Shown here: in pieces, positions 46,844-55,787 of the stretch
Numbering within the stretch: position 1 is the stretch's first letter
Layout of the letters: each line of letters opens with the position of its first letter
NCBI GenBank assembly: GCA_002307135.1
Contig: DBTQ01000010.1
Location: 179,799 to 243,798, forward strand
Reading direction: 5' to 3'
DNA: 64,000 bases
DNA from: Bacteroidetes bacterium UBA1312
GTDB taxonomy: Bacteria; Bacteroidota; Bacteroidia; Chitinophagales; Chitinophagaceae
The notes under the pieces: generated by a model
What the model was told of the DNA's origin: nothing
Seen by the model: only the letters and a program-made list of their open reading frames with translations
Databases searched by the model: none
Program-made: the position numbers and the translations under genes

Positions 46844-47185
46844 TTAAACGCCGAAGAAGGATTTGATTACTGTAGCCACTACCACCAGAAACACACAACT
46901 GCCGAACCACGCGGCAGCAACTTTACTCGTGTCAGGATCACCGGCATTCCATTTCTGATAGACTTTAACGGCACCGATCAGCCCAAGCAATGCGCCAACG
47001 GCGTACATCAGGTTGGTACCAGAGGCAAAGTAGCTGCGTACTTTACTGTTGGCTTCATTGATCCCTGCATTACCATCTTGCGCCTGAGCTTGAAGTTCTA
47101 TACCCAGCAAGACAAGGGTTGCCATTGCTGCTTTCATTTTTCGGGATAACTTTTTTAATCCCCATTTCACATTTTCCATCTTCAC
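46844..47185 (-). CDS. traE: TraE, pilin-like conjugation protein (DUF4134)
   Basis: 113 residues. The signal-like helix ends IELQAQAQ, followed by two membrane helices (NLMYAVGALLGLIGAVKVYQKW and AAAWFGSCVFLVVVATVIKSFF). The VKVYQKWNAGDPDTSKVAAAWFGSCVF element is the DUF4134 signature. By size and topology it is a VirB2-type pilin. It is the first clearly recognisable tra gene of the operon; DUF1896 and the helicase follow. Confidence 0.88.
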   Translation of the reverse strand: MKMENVKWGLKKLSRKMKAAMATLVLLGIELQAQAQDGNAGINEANSKVRSYFASGTNLMYAVGALLGLIGAVKVYQKWNAGDPDTSKVAAAWFGSCVFLVVVATVIKSFFGV

Positions 47186-47338
47186 TGATTTAAAAGTCCA
47201 CCTAATATTTCTTAATTAAAATACCGGAGCACGCTACTCCTATCCCACTCATCCTTGCTCCTTCACGCGCTCCTGGTATTTGTCTTTTTTCTTTCCCGAA
47301 GGCTACCCCTCATTCAAGAGAGATAGCCGCGGAATTTG

Positions 47339-47381
47339 CCGGCACCGCATCACCACCAAAACCATCAACCCCTGGTGCCGG
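47339..47381 (-). repeat. Inverted repeat between the tra-leader gene and traE
   Basis: CCGGCACC / GGTGCCGG arms (8 bp, longer with one bulge) around a 27-base loop. It is 8 bp past the stop of the 47389 gene. No T run follows, so a processing or attenuation hairpin is as likely as a terminator. Confidence 0.5.
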
Positions 47382-47388
47382 GCAATAA

Positions 47389-47820
47389 TTAGCGGGGCAG
47401 CGTCTTCCACGCCGCATCTAATTCCCCCTCACTGAAGGCCACCCCGCATATCTCTTGTGCATGTTGCATGATATAATGATTTACAGCTACCCGGTAGGCA
47501 GGTTGACGTAACCCGTCATAGTTGGCCAGTCTTTGTTTCAGTTGCAAGAGCAACTGTTCTTTCGTGGCTGATGTACCTGCCTGTTCCAGGACGCTGCGTT
47601 TCAGATCGACTACAACTGCTTCCAACTCGTCAAAGTCCGCTTCCTCTAGCTCTCCCGGAGCAGTGTAGCCGTCTGATATTTTTTGTTTGAATTTTAATTT
47701 CCCCGACAGGATGCCGGTCATTTCTTTCCTGTAATAGCGAATGGCTATAATCAGATAATAAGCCCCTCCAAGTATGGCTACTACTGCCACATAATCGCTC
47801 CATGTAAATTTGCTTAACAT
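47389..47820 (-). CDS. Single-pass membrane protein at the head of the tra operon
   Basis: 143 residues: one N-terminal membrane helix (DYVAVVAILGGAYYLIIAIRYY), then a charged helical domain (LEEADFDELEAVVVDLKRSVLEQ ... YRVAVNHYIMQHAQEICGVAF). Homologues commonly precede traE in Bacteroidota elements. Function unknown. It is the first gene of the minus-strand tra cluster. Confidence 0.65.
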   Translation of the reverse strand: MLSKFTWSDYVAVVAILGGAYYLIIAIRYYRKEMTGILSGKLKFKQKISDGYTAPGELEEADFDELEAVVVDLKRSVLEQAGTSATKEQLLLQLKQRLANYDGLRQPAYRVAVNHYIMQHAQEICGVAFSEGELDAAWKTLPR

Positions 47821-48209
47821 ACCTTTGCTTTTTAGTTTTAAAATTTCCGGGCTGATTTGTTGTCCCGATTACGATAGCAAAGGTGCGCGGACTGAAGAGC
47901 CTTTTTTGACAAGGACAAGGGTAGTCCTCGAAATTTATTTTAGCTTATTTTTCGTTAAATATTTGTGCAGTTTGGAGTACTGATAGGTATGCCGGATTGG
48001 TCCAATACCTGTACAACACCTATTCTAAAGGGTTTTGGGCATTTGACATGTCCATTTCAATACTAAATTTTGTGCTACTTTTTTGGTAGATCTTGGTAGT
48101 TCCAGAAATATTTTTCAGGCTGCTATTTTCATAAAAAATTGCAAAAACAAAAAGCCAGCTCTCGAAAAGAACTGGCTCTTATGATATTATTGGACTGATG
48201 AAATGCTTA
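47821..48209. other. 389-bp region upstream of the tra operon
   Basis: Between the first tra gene and the first cargo gene. A CACCTTTG on the minus strand at about 47879-47886 differs from TAnnTTTG by one base and could be the tra operon -7, but the nearest -33 TTG is 24 bp away. The terminator at 48153-48177 lies at the right end. No ORF is seen. Confidence 0.45.
48153..48177 (-). terminator. Terminator of the 48.2-kb lipoprotein gene
   Basis: Stem AGCCAG / CTGGCT. On the minus strand it is followed by TTTTTGTTTTTG. It lies 33 bp past the stop at 48210. Confidence 0.75.
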
Positions 48210-48644
48210 CTATTTAACTTTTTTCCAGCCCCCTGTCCGGTTTCTGTCAGAACACAATAAACCTTTATTGAAATCTAAATAAAGTGGATTAGCCATTAAT
48301 GGATTTGTTGGGTTTAAAGATTGGTCTGTTTTATCGTAACTAACGGTATAAGTAGGTGATGGATGGTCTTCCGCGTGCTCCAGATTGCGCCAACCCTCCT
48401 GGTCATAGTCGTTTTTCAGCCACCTGGTATTGTCAACCTGATAACCATCTTTCTTCTTGCTAATGAAAATAGTGTCCCGGATAGTACCGTTGCCCAAAAC
48501 TTTCATTGTAGCCGGATTTTTATCTTCAAAGGTAATTTCCCTGGCATACGAACCCACGATCTTATCCACGGGTTCTGAATTGCAGGAAGACAAAAGCGCA
48601 GCAATGCTGATCACCATAATTCTTGTGTATTTCATAGTATTCAT
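48210..48644 (-). CDS. Hypothetical lipoprotein
   Basis: 144 residues. The signal peptide ends in the lipobox ALLSSC (Cys21), so it is probably a lipoprotein. The mature part is charged (IVGSYAREITFEDKNPATMKVLGNGTIRDTIFISKKKDGYQVDNTRWL) and looks beta-rich, as in small lipocalin-like or immunity-type lipoproteins. No known motif. It lies between two terminators. Confidence 0.65.
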   Translation of the reverse strand: MNTMKYTRIMVISIAALLSSCNSEPVDKIVGSYAREITFEDKNPATMKVLGNGTIRDTIFISKKKDGYQVDNTRWLKNDYDQEGWRNLEHAEDHPSPTYTVSYDKTDQSLNPTNPLMANPLYLDFNKGLLCSDRNRTGGWKKVK

Positions 48645-48669
48645 TTTTTATAGATGGTTAAAAAAATTA

Positions 48670-48701
48670 AAAGGCAGGACGCCTAATGGTATCCTGCCTT
48701 T
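48670..48701 (-). terminator. Terminator of the 48.7-kb secreted-protein gene
   Basis: Arms AAAGGCAGGA / TCCTGCCTTT, 12-base loop. On the minus strand a T-rich tract follows. It lies 14 bp past the stop at 48715. Confidence 0.8.
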
Positions 48702-48714
48702 GCCGGAACATGGA

Positions 48715-49332
48715 TTACTTCACATACCTGTTGTAGAGCACGTTTACAAAGTATTGCTCCTTTTTGTTGTCATACCCTGTAATCTCGTGTTTGTACCACT
48801 TGAACTTTTTCTTCGCCTCTGCTGTAAAGGATGGGTTTTTGACTGCATCTATTACGTTTTGCGTTTCCAGTTCCATCACTTTACCGTTCATACCCTTGCT
48901 GAAATAATAAGTATCCTTAGCAACGTCTTCCACATTATAGGTATTTAATGGAAAACCATAAGGGAATAATTTGCCAATCGGTATAGGTACCCAGGTAAAA
49001 TGGTTGACCACATCCGTCTCAATTGCTGTCTTGACATAAATGATCAACCCTGTAGTATCTTCTACCTGGTAGTAGGTGTTCCCAATAAGGCGGAATAGCT
49101 TACCACCACGCCACATTCCCCAAACAATATTACCTAATTCTGCCGGGGCATTGGGCATCGACATATTTCCTGCGATGACGGTATCATTTGCCTTAATGAA
49201 CCTATCATTACGATAGTCGTCATAACTGCGATAAATCTTCACGGCACTATCTTCGGTACTATTCTCTTTAGCCATACCTTTTTCGGCAATCAGGCAAAGT
49301 GAAAGTAGAGGCAATAATCTGAGCATCTGCAT
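48715..49332 (-). CDS. Secreted hypothetical protein
   Basis: 205 residues. A signal peptide (MLRLLPLLSLCLIAEKGMAKE) precedes a soluble domain with IYRSYDDYRNDRFIKANDTVI and FRLIGNTYYQVEDTTGLIIYVK. The strand-rich pattern with paired aromatic residues recalls other secreted Bacteroidota proteins of unknown role. No catalytic residues are obvious. It is in a cargo segment of small exported proteins. Confidence 0.6.
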   Translation of the reverse strand: MQMLRLLPLLSLCLIAEKGMAKENSTEDSAVKIYRSYDDYRNDRFIKANDTVIAGNMSMPNAPAELGNIVWGMWRGGKLFRLIGNTYYQVEDTTGLIIYVKTAIETDVVNHFTWVPIPIGKLFPYGFPLNTYNVEDVAKDTYYFSKGMNGKVMELETQNVIDAVKNPSFTAEAKKKFKWYKHEITGYDNKKEQYFVNVLYNRYVK

Positions 49333-49384
49333 AATAATTGGTTTTTATGATTATAAAAGAATGTTCCTGATGGATGATAAAATA

Positions 49385-50077
49385 TTACAAATTCTTAGTT
49401 GCAGCTCCGGAAGCACCTCCTGCAACCACAGAAGCACCCGCAACCGCACCTGCCGGTCCGAGTAAAGAGCCTGCAAGTGCACCCAATGCACCACCAACAA
49501 GGTCACATGCTACAACAAGGCAAACTTTTTTAAACCATCCTTTGGCCAATGACATAGGAGCAGGATCGTCTTGTACTACCGGATGCCATGGATCATTGAC
49601 ATCCTCATGCGCGTTTACCCAAAAGTTTTTGCTGGCTATACTGATATTCGCAGCGCCAACGCAAAGGGACTTTTCATCCGCAGTTAAAGCTGTACTTGAT
49701 TCAACGGCCGCGATGTAGGAGTTAATATCACTATCAAAATTATCAAAATCCGTTCTGGCATTGACCAGATTATTAAGGTTTAACAATTGCTGTTTTAATG
49801 CCGCACTTAAATGATATTCGGTATCCAGCATAACGATAATTTCACCAGCCAGTACGCCTGCTGCCATGGCCGTATAATATGGGGCTATTGCGGTACTGTA
49901 GTTGGGGCTTGGAAAAGGAGTTGTGCCAGGGTTGAGGGTATCGTTCAGCGCAGACACCCCACTGTTATAAGCTTCTTCTAAAGTAAAGCCAGGGAAGGAA
50001 GCGAGTTGGCCAATGTGTTTTAAAGTTAAATTGTGTATCACTGCCGGTAATACATTTGGTGAAGTTAAATTGATCAT
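49385..50077 (-). CDS. Hypothetical protein with C-terminal glycine-zipper segment
   Basis: 230 residues, no signal peptide. The first 180 residues are soluble and helical (LKHIGQLASFPGFTLEEAYNSGVSALN). The end (about 190-228) is LVVACDLVGGALGALAGSLLGPAGAVAGASVVAGGASGAA, written here only in part: a Gly/Ala-rich zipper with GxxxG repeats that could insert in a membrane or oligomerise. Such tails occur in bacteriocins and pore-formers, but nothing else here supports that function. An orphan in the cargo region. Confidence 0.55.
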   Translation of the reverse strand: MINLTSPNVLPAVIHNLTLKHIGQLASFPGFTLEEAYNSGVSALNDTLNPGTTPFPSPNYSTAIAPYYTAMAAGVLAGEIIVMLDTEYHLSAALKQQLLNLNNLVNARTDFDNFDSDINSYIAAVESSTALTADEKSLCVGAANISIASKNFWVNAHEDVNDPWHPVVQDDPAPMSLAKGWFKKVCLVVACDLVGGALGALAGSLLGPAGAVAGASVVAGGASGAATKNL

Positions 50078-50297
50078 GGTTTAAAGTTCTAGTAAGATAA
50101 AGTTGGACTGGGTGAAGTACCTGTTCTTAGGTTTCCGATAGGAACAACAACGAAAAACAGGATGTTATTTTAAGGTGTTACTAACAGCTTAGTGGTGGCG
50201 CATGAATAAGCATAGATTTTTAAATTAAGGTTTATGATGGGGTTAATTATCCGGGATTGGGGGATATGAAAAGTGGCCGGCTTGAATGGAAATTGCG

Positions 50298-50687
50298 CTA
50301 AACGATAACCCAAAGGTAGGATCCCCCCCAGCCCTCACGAACCAAATGATCTGTAGTACCCATTGGGGTCTCCAGATACTGGCCAAAAGATTGAATATAG
50401 TTGGAGCTGACATTTTGATGAGATACATAGTCAATGATCCTGTTACGGACAGACTTATAGAGATAAGAGGATAACCCTTCATTGATTTGAAGGGTGGCTC
50501 TTTTTGCCCATAAATTGGCAAACAGGTCATGTATTAAATCTTTTGCAGTTTCGCGGTCCCTTAGTTTATTATAGGTGTGTAAATAAAGTTGACTGTAAAA
50601 CCTTTCATAGAGGTTCGTGAAAGCCAATTTATCCCCTACAGCAAGTTGTTGCAGCAATTCCTTTTCATCGTATGGTTGGGCTTTCAC
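50298..50687 (-). pseudogene. Truncated ECF sigma-70 factor
   Basis: 129 residues. Sigma region 2 is intact (KLAFTNLYERFYSQLYLHTYNKLRDRETAKDLIHDLFANLW ... SYLYKSVRNRIIDYVSHQ). The frame then changes to GWGGSYLWVIV and stops, so region 4 (-35 recognition) is missing; usual length is about 190. The stop follows a GGGGGG run at 50325-50331. Other frames downstream do not restore region 4, so this is a truncation rather than a simple frameshift. It is probably not a working sigma factor. Confidence 0.8.
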
Positions 50688-51053
50688 GGTTATTTAGTTG
50701 GTAATCAAATATAATTAATTACTATACAATAAACAATGCCGCTAATTTGATACTGATATTAGATGCTAACATGGATATTTCCAATCGTAGAATAATTACA
50801 ATATACAATAATGCCAATTTAACTATTGTTTAGCTATATCAGCTGTTGAAAATACATTCTGGATGGGTCTTTTGCTTAATTTTGAAAAAGCTTCAAAAGC
50901 CGCCAATAAATGAGCAATACAGCATTTAAGCAGCATTACTCTTATTTAATAGAGCTTAGCTTCTTGACTGCTGGCATTGCAAACAAATAATTTGTCTAAG
51001 AATTTCTATTTTTAATTGTAAAATGCTGGATATGTCTATATCCGGCTACTTTA
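50688..51053. other. 366-bp intergenic region
   Basis: A+T-rich, no ORF. A weak hairpin at 51026-51045 (GGATAT / ATATCC) may terminate the minus-strand gene ending at 51054. I see no promoter or RNA gene. Confidence 0.5.
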
Positions 51054-51431
51054 TTAATAAACAAGTTCAAAGACCAATTGACCAGTAACAACAAAACCGC
51101 TTGCTTGCGAATAAGCACCATTCATAAAGTCTTTTGTTCTAACTATCTTACTCATACTTGGCGGAGGCAGTGGAGTTGGCGCATCTAAGACAATAGGAAC
51201 TCTATTCTCTACAGCGAAACCAGTCCTGCAGGATGCGAGTTGAATAAACTGGCTGCTCATACCATTAAGATAGGTTTGTTGTGCAGCAGTCATAATGAAA
51301 TTGGTAATCAGCCATGCTTTTAGATCATTGCGAATGGCATTTGCCTCTACGAGAAGTGCATTATTAGATAAGGCGTACAAGTCAACTTGCTTCTGTTGTA
51401 CGCCTGCCGGTGTGAAAGGTTGTTGTGGCAT
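51054..51431 (-). CDS. Hypothetical protein
   Basis: 125 residues, no signal peptide. A Pro/Gln N-terminus, a helical core (LYALSNNALLVEANAIRNDLKAWLITNFIMTAAQQTYLNGMSSQFI) and a Pro-rich linker before a short beta end. The two halves do not resemble a known domain. It is divergent from the LytTR gene. Low information. Confidence 0.5.
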   Translation of the reverse strand: MPQQPFTPAGVQQKQVDLYALSNNALLVEANAIRNDLKAWLITNFIMTAAQQTYLNGMSSQFIQLASCRTGFAVENRVPIVLDAPTPLPPPSMSKIVRTKDFMNGAYSQASGFVVTGQLVFELVY

Positions 51432-51542
51432 AAGAAGGGTTTTTCAGTGTAGTTGTAATCATTTTAATTAATACCTAATTTAGGAATACAGTTTTGATTA
51501 CACAAGGCACTACTATTATCGTATTTTTTTAACCTATTTAAA

Positions 51543-52370
51543 ATGTTCGTTCGCTATAAAAATTTTTGGTTTAGGGTAATCGCTTCCTTACTGGCAGCAC
51601 ACTTTATTGTGTTATTTGGAGTAGTTGAGACCTTCTTTCAATTGCTATGCGACCCCGTTTATTATATAGCTTTGGCTGGTAGTTTCTTGATTGCCCTTCT
51701 TTTGGTGAACTATATTCATTTTATCACCATTAGACTGGATAAGCATTACGATTGGCAGGTTAAACCCATAGAACGAACAGCCCTGCAATTTTTTTTCGGT
51801 TTTGTTTTAACGGGCATTCTGGCATTTTTATTAGCCTTAGCCTATTTTTCAACACAGGGGGTACAAATATTGAAGACCCCCTACCTGCGTTTTGACTATC
51901 CTATTATCCTGGTTCTATTGTTCTTTACCAATCTCTATTATCTTGGACACTACATCTACCTGCAATGGCGCATGGAAAAAAACGCTGTCGTAAACACCCC
52001 GATCATCGAAGCCACAACGTCACAGGAACCGGAAGGAAAAAAATCATTCATGGTCAATCAGGGCGCAAAAAACATCCCAATACCATTAGACCAGATCGCC
52101 TATTTTTATAGAGATGAGGCCACATTCCTGCGCACCTTCAATGAAGAAGATTACGTAATCCCACAACCACTTGACGAAGTACAACAATACCTCAACGAAA
52201 AAGACTTCTTTAGAGCCAACCGACAAATGCTCGTCAACCGCAATGCCTGCAAACACTTTGAATCATTGCCGCACAACAAACTGGAGCTGTTTACACAACC
52301 AAAATATAAACAGCAAATCGTAATCAGTCAACTACGCAATCGAAATTTTAAAGACTGGATGGAGGGATAG
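51543..52370 (+). CDS. Membrane-anchored LytTR transcriptional regulator
   Basis: 275 residues. Four membrane helices (about 8-30, 38-58, 82-105, 118-138) are followed by a LytTR domain at about 165-272: IPIPLDQIAYFYRDEATFLRTFNEEDYVIPQPLDEVQQYL...FFRANRQMLVNRNA. LytTR domains bind direct repeats in promoters; the membrane anchor suggests signal-dependent gene control at the membrane. It is read toward the nuclease operon that starts 156 bp further on, and may regulate it (inference from position). The last nine codons (NFKDWMEG) recur as a fragment at 55.9 kb. Confidence 0.85.
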   Translation: MFVRYKNFWFRVIASLLAAHFIVLFGVVETFFQLLCDPVYYIALAGSFLIALLLVNYIHFITIRLDKHYDWQVKPIERTALQFFFGFVLTGILAFLLALAYFSTQGVQILKTPYLRFDYPIILVLLFFTNLYYLGHYIYLQWRMEKNAVVNTPIIEATTSQEPEGKKSFMVNQGAKNIPIPLDQIAYFYRDEATFLRTFNEEDYVIPQPLDEVQQYLNEKDFFRANRQMLVNRNACKHFESLPHNKLELFTQPKYKQQIVISQLRNRNFKDWMEG

Positions 52371-52448
52371 AAAGAAGACGCTAAAATTAAATAATTACAC
52401 ATTGGTCAACCCTTGACTATCTAACTAAAAATATAAGTATTGCTTGTA

Positions 52449-52490
52449 AAAGGTATTTACATCATTGACTAAAGAAATATTAATACCTTT
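52449..52490. repeat. Inverted repeat before the nuclease operon
   Basis: Arms AAAGGTATT (52449-52457) and AATACCTTT (52482-52490), 24-base spacer, 37 bp before the ATG at 52527. Could be an operator. The right arm ends a TACCTTT that resembles a -7. Confidence 0.4.
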
Positions 52491-52526
52491 CCATCCTTTA
52501 TTTATTCTAATTTCCTTTATCAATTT

Positions 52527-53876
52527 ATGAGTTCATTTGCTATCCAAGCCGCATTAACGATCACATCATTGAATTTAAGTAACAGTATCCTGGAAAAGAT
52601 TGAACAAAATGATGAATTTACAACTGTAGTCGACGGTGCTTCTGGTGACATATATCCTTTAGCATTAAGCCTGTTATCAATTAATCCTTATTTTTCTGGA
52701 GATGATATATTAATAACCCATATTGGGATATTGAAAAAAGGACAACGCGTAGCTACCGGACAGATCAGAATCAAAGGCTACGAGATCATTGATCTGCCAC
52801 AGACTCCTTTAAATGATATTATTTCAAAATTACCTGCAAAGCAGAAAGCAATCGCAGGTAGATATTTTGGCTACGGGTATAGTAAGCTACCTGAAAAAAC
52901 AGGTCAAGAACTTTTGAATATCATTCTAGATATGTTTCCGGATCAGGTTGCTGACATTGAAAGAATTGCCGGCAAATTAAACAGAGAACCTATACCTAAA
53001 ACCAACAGAAACGAAGATGCGGCTGTGGAAAAGGACATCGTTGGTCTTTGTCTGGACATTTTTGGAGAAGATCGTTCCAAAATATTACAAAGCTGGAAGA
53101 GCTCTACGGGAGAAAAATCTGTTGGCAAATCATTTCTAACTGGGCTTCCTGAATATAGTGCTTATGAAGACGACTTAATCAATCATGATCTCAGCAACTT
53201 GCCAGGTTGGGAAGTCGTACAAAAAGATATAACTGGTGTTGTAGAATTTGAAAATGCGGAAAACGAGCGTCTCGTAATTATCAATGCTAACCGTAAACCA
53301 ATGGAGAAAGCTCTAGGCGTAGATTTGATTTATTTCCATCGAAAATATGAAGCATTTACATTTGTTCAATATAAAATGATGGATCAAAAGGTAGAGCAAG
53401 GCGATCGATCTTATTATAACCCCAATCAAAGATCACAGGAAGACGAGCAGGAACGAATGCAACGGCTGTATGATTTACTGTTAAATGAAAAGGAAAGTAA
53501 AAGTCTCAACGATTATAGGATTGGCAACTGCCCCATCTTTTTTAAGGTTTGTAGAAAACTTCAATTAAAATATGAAGATACCTCAATAGCTCCCGGAGCT
53601 TATATCCCCTTAAACCAATGGAAAATCCTATTGAATGACGAATCAACGAAAGGACCCAAAGGAGGATGTCAAATTGGTTTTCACACGTTGAAAAACAGGT
53701 ATATTAGCACGACAATGTTTGTTGAACTCATGCAGCGTGGTTTTCTGGGTACACAATCCATAGCATCAAAAAAGATTGGTTTATTTATTCAGGCTGCAAT
53801 AGAACAGGGACATTCCGTTATGTACGCCATTGATGAAAGAGGGTTCACGGGGAATTCGGAAAATAGTACATCATAA
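52527..53876 (+). CDS. Probable QxK-type restriction-like nuclease, first gene of a three-gene operon
   Basis: 449 residues, no signal peptide. The middle carries a restriction-endonuclease-fold pattern in the QxK form: Glu214 in YEDDL, GVDLIYFH with Asp266, then FTFVQYK with Gln281 and Lys283, separated by the usual 12-16 residues. The N-terminal region (1-200) and the C-terminal 290-449 are not recognised; the latter has RSQEDEQERMQRLYDLLL. Catalytic role is inferred from the motif. It is followed by a PD-(D/E)xK gene (57 bp) and a DUF2971 gene, so the three probably act together, most likely in defence. Confidence 0.6.
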   Translation: MSSFAIQAALTITSLNLSNSILEKIEQNDEFTTVVDGASGDIYPLALSLLSINPYFSGDDILITHIGILKKGQRVATGQIRIKGYEIIDLPQTPLNDIISKLPAKQKAIAGRYFGYGYSKLPEKTGQELLNIILDMFPDQVADIERIAGKLNREPIPKTNRNEDAAVEKDIVGLCLDIFGEDRSKILQSWKSSTGEKSVGKSFLTGLPEYSAYEDDLINHDLSNLPGWEVVQKDITGVVEFENAENERLVIINANRKPMEKALGVDLIYFHRKYEAFTFVQYKMMDQKVEQGDRSYYNPNQRSQEDEQERMQRLYDLLLNEKESKSLNDYRIGNCPIFFKVCRKLQLKYEDTSIAPGAYIPLNQWKILLNDESTKGPKGGCQIGFHTLKNRYISTTMFVELMQRGFLGTQSIASKKIGLFIQAAIEQGHSVMYAIDERGFTGNSENSTS

Positions 53877-53933
53877 TAACATACAACACTTATTTAAGAT
53901 TAAGTCACTAACTTATCTCATTGATCAAAAATT

Positions 53934-54854
53934 ATGAATATTACAGTTGATTATATCGATTCAAAAGGAACCCACTCAATCAAAGCATACGAGATGTCAA
54001 GGCTCGCCTTTGCAAAGCATTTGGGCATGGCAGGGCAACGCTATGCTCCGGCTGCTGAAAAAGTATTACGGTCAATCTCGATGTTCTTCCACTACAGTTA
54101 TTATCTACGAAAAGATGATTTTTATAAAAACAGATTTTCTTCGCCACCAATTGCATTGTCTGACCCTACTGAAAAAGGCCAGTTCTCCAATTTAGCAGGA
54201 AAAGCTATTGCTGATTTCTTATCAAAACAAATAGACCAAAGCTTATATACTGTAAACTACGAGGCTGCAATGCGTTTGAAAAGTATGCCAATAACAGGTA
54301 ATCGTCCTGATCTTATTGCTTATTCAAATAAGGCAGTTTTTGCCATTGAAGCAAAAGGTTTTGCTGATGGTCCTGGGAAAATGGCGATTCATAAAAAGCA
54401 AGCAAAAACCGGAGGTATTCCAGTAAATTTTGAAGTTGCTTGTGTTTCATATAATATGTACAAAGAAATAAAATGTAATTATCACGACCCTTTCAATGAT
54501 AACATCCCATATGACCAAGAGCTATTAAACTCCCTTACCCGGAATTATTATACAGGTTTATCAGAATTTTTAGACCCACGTTATTTTAATTACAATGAGA
54601 TTACTGTTAATGGCGAAAAATTTTACGAAATCCGTTTATCTCGCAGGACTTTAGAAAAACTATTCCCTTTAGATCTTTCGTTTTTGCTTTTTCTATTTAA
54701 ATTACCTTTCGAGGTGAATTTGATTCTACCGGCTAATATTATGGAGCTTGCCGATAATGGGTTAAATAGAGAATCAACCCCCTTTTTATTTAAAAACCAG
54801 GAACAATATAATATTTATATTGATAACGATAGAGTTGGTTTATCAATAAGATGA
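53934..54854 (+). CDS. PD-(D/E)xK-fold nuclease, second gene of the operon
   Basis: 306 residues. The catalytic signature is clear: NRPDLIAYSNKAVFAIEAKGF, with Pro125-Asp126 and Glu139-x-Lys141. The surrounding AGKAIADFLSKQ (90-99) gives the expected helix before it. The C-terminal third is strand- and helix-mixed with PLDLSFLLFLFKLPF. Its ends are not like known restriction enzymes. It overlaps the DUF2971 gene by 4 bp (ATGA), so the two are translationally coupled. Confidence 0.7.
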   Translation: MNITVDYIDSKGTHSIKAYEMSRLAFAKHLGMAGQRYAPAAEKVLRSISMFFHYSYYLRKDDFYKNRFSSPPIALSDPTEKGQFSNLAGKAIADFLSKQIDQSLYTVNYEAAMRLKSMPITGNRPDLIAYSNKAVFAIEAKGFADGPGKMAIHKKQAKTGGIPVNFEVACVSYNMYKEIKCNYHDPFNDNIPYDQELLNSLTRNYYTGLSEFLDPRYFNYNEITVNGEKFYEIRLSRRTLEKLFPLDLSFLLFLFKLPFEVNLILPANIMELADNGLNRESTPFLFKNQEQYNIYIDNDRVGLSIR

Positions 54855-55750
54855 TAATTCCGACAATAAGTCCATACACAATGGTTGAAAATATATACAC
54901 TGAAGAAAATAAATTCTATAAAGATCCTTTATTTACGACACTTTCGTTAGCAGGAATAACTCCTCACGACCAGAGAACCGTCGTTTACAAGTATGTATCC
55001 ATTCAAACCGCAAAAATCATTCTGGAAAATTGCAGTTTAAGATTTTCATCTCCCTTGATATTCAATGATCCGTTTGAAATGAATCCTGGATTTATAGATT
55101 ATGGGGTATCGAGAGAGGAATTAATGAATCGCCTCAAACAAGTATTAAAGGATAAAAACGAGAACCTAACATTTAAACAGGCCTCTAGACTGGAAACTAA
55201 ATCAGATCAGGATTTGATCGCTCACTATCTAAAGGCATTTGAAATACAGAGACAACGCATTTTATTATTGTGTATGTCGAGAACATATATCTCAACGCTC
55301 ATGTGGAGCCATTATGCAGATAATCACAAGGGGGTTTGTATCGGATTTATTATACCAACGATAGACCCTGAACTTCATTTGTTTACAATGAATGTAAATT
55401 ACGTTTCTGAGATAAGTCCATTGAAAGTACTCTCAGGAAATGAACAGGAAAGATCAGCAGCACTTTATTCCTGGATAAATACAAAATCAAAAGTCTGGGA
55501 ATATGAACAGGAGGTCCGATGTTGTATCCCAAACCTTTTGCAAATGGAAACACCTGAAAATTTGTTCTCTGATATAAAAATAAGCACCAATACGATTGTC
55601 GAAGTTTACTTTGGTGCAGGCATAGAAAGAAAAAATCAGCTGGAAATTATGGACATAATTAAAGCAAAAAAATATCCTGTTAACAAAGCAGGCAACATGA
55701 CTATAAGTAGCTCTACATTTGACCTGCATTGCACATTACTGAACTTGTAA
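54851..55750 (+). CDS. DUF2971-family protein, third gene of the operon
   Basis: 299 residues. The DUF2971 marks are VVYKYVSIQTAKIILENCSLRFSSPLIFNDPFEM near 55-90 and LMWSHYADNHKGVCIGFI near 150-168, with WEYEQEVRCCIP later. DUF2971 proteins are widespread, are often linked with defence or stress genes, and some resemble ADP-ribosyl-transferase-like folds, but no biochemical role is certain. It is the last gene of the operon. Confidence 0.75.
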   Translation: MIIPTISPYTMVENIYTEENKFYKDPLFTTLSLAGITPHDQRTVVYKYVSIQTAKIILENCSLRFSSPLIFNDPFEMNPGFIDYGVSREELMNRLKQVLKDKNENLTFKQASRLETKSDQDLIAHYLKAFEIQRQRILLLCMSRTYISTLMWSHYADNHKGVCIGFIIPTIDPELHLFTMNVNYVSEISPLKVLSGNEQERSAALYSWINTKSKVWEYEQEVRCCIPNLLQMETPENLFSDIKISTNTIVEVYFGAGIERKNQLEIMDIIKAKKYPVNKAGNMTISSSTFDLHCTLLNL

Positions 55751-55787
55751 TGCGAAATAACCTCTGACAAAAGAAGCCGGAACTGAG

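Noticed and set aside
50243..50530. Minus-strand ORF overlapping the sigma gene
   Set aside because: It shows no region 4 or other motif, lies in another frame of the sigma gene, and its composition is noise-like.
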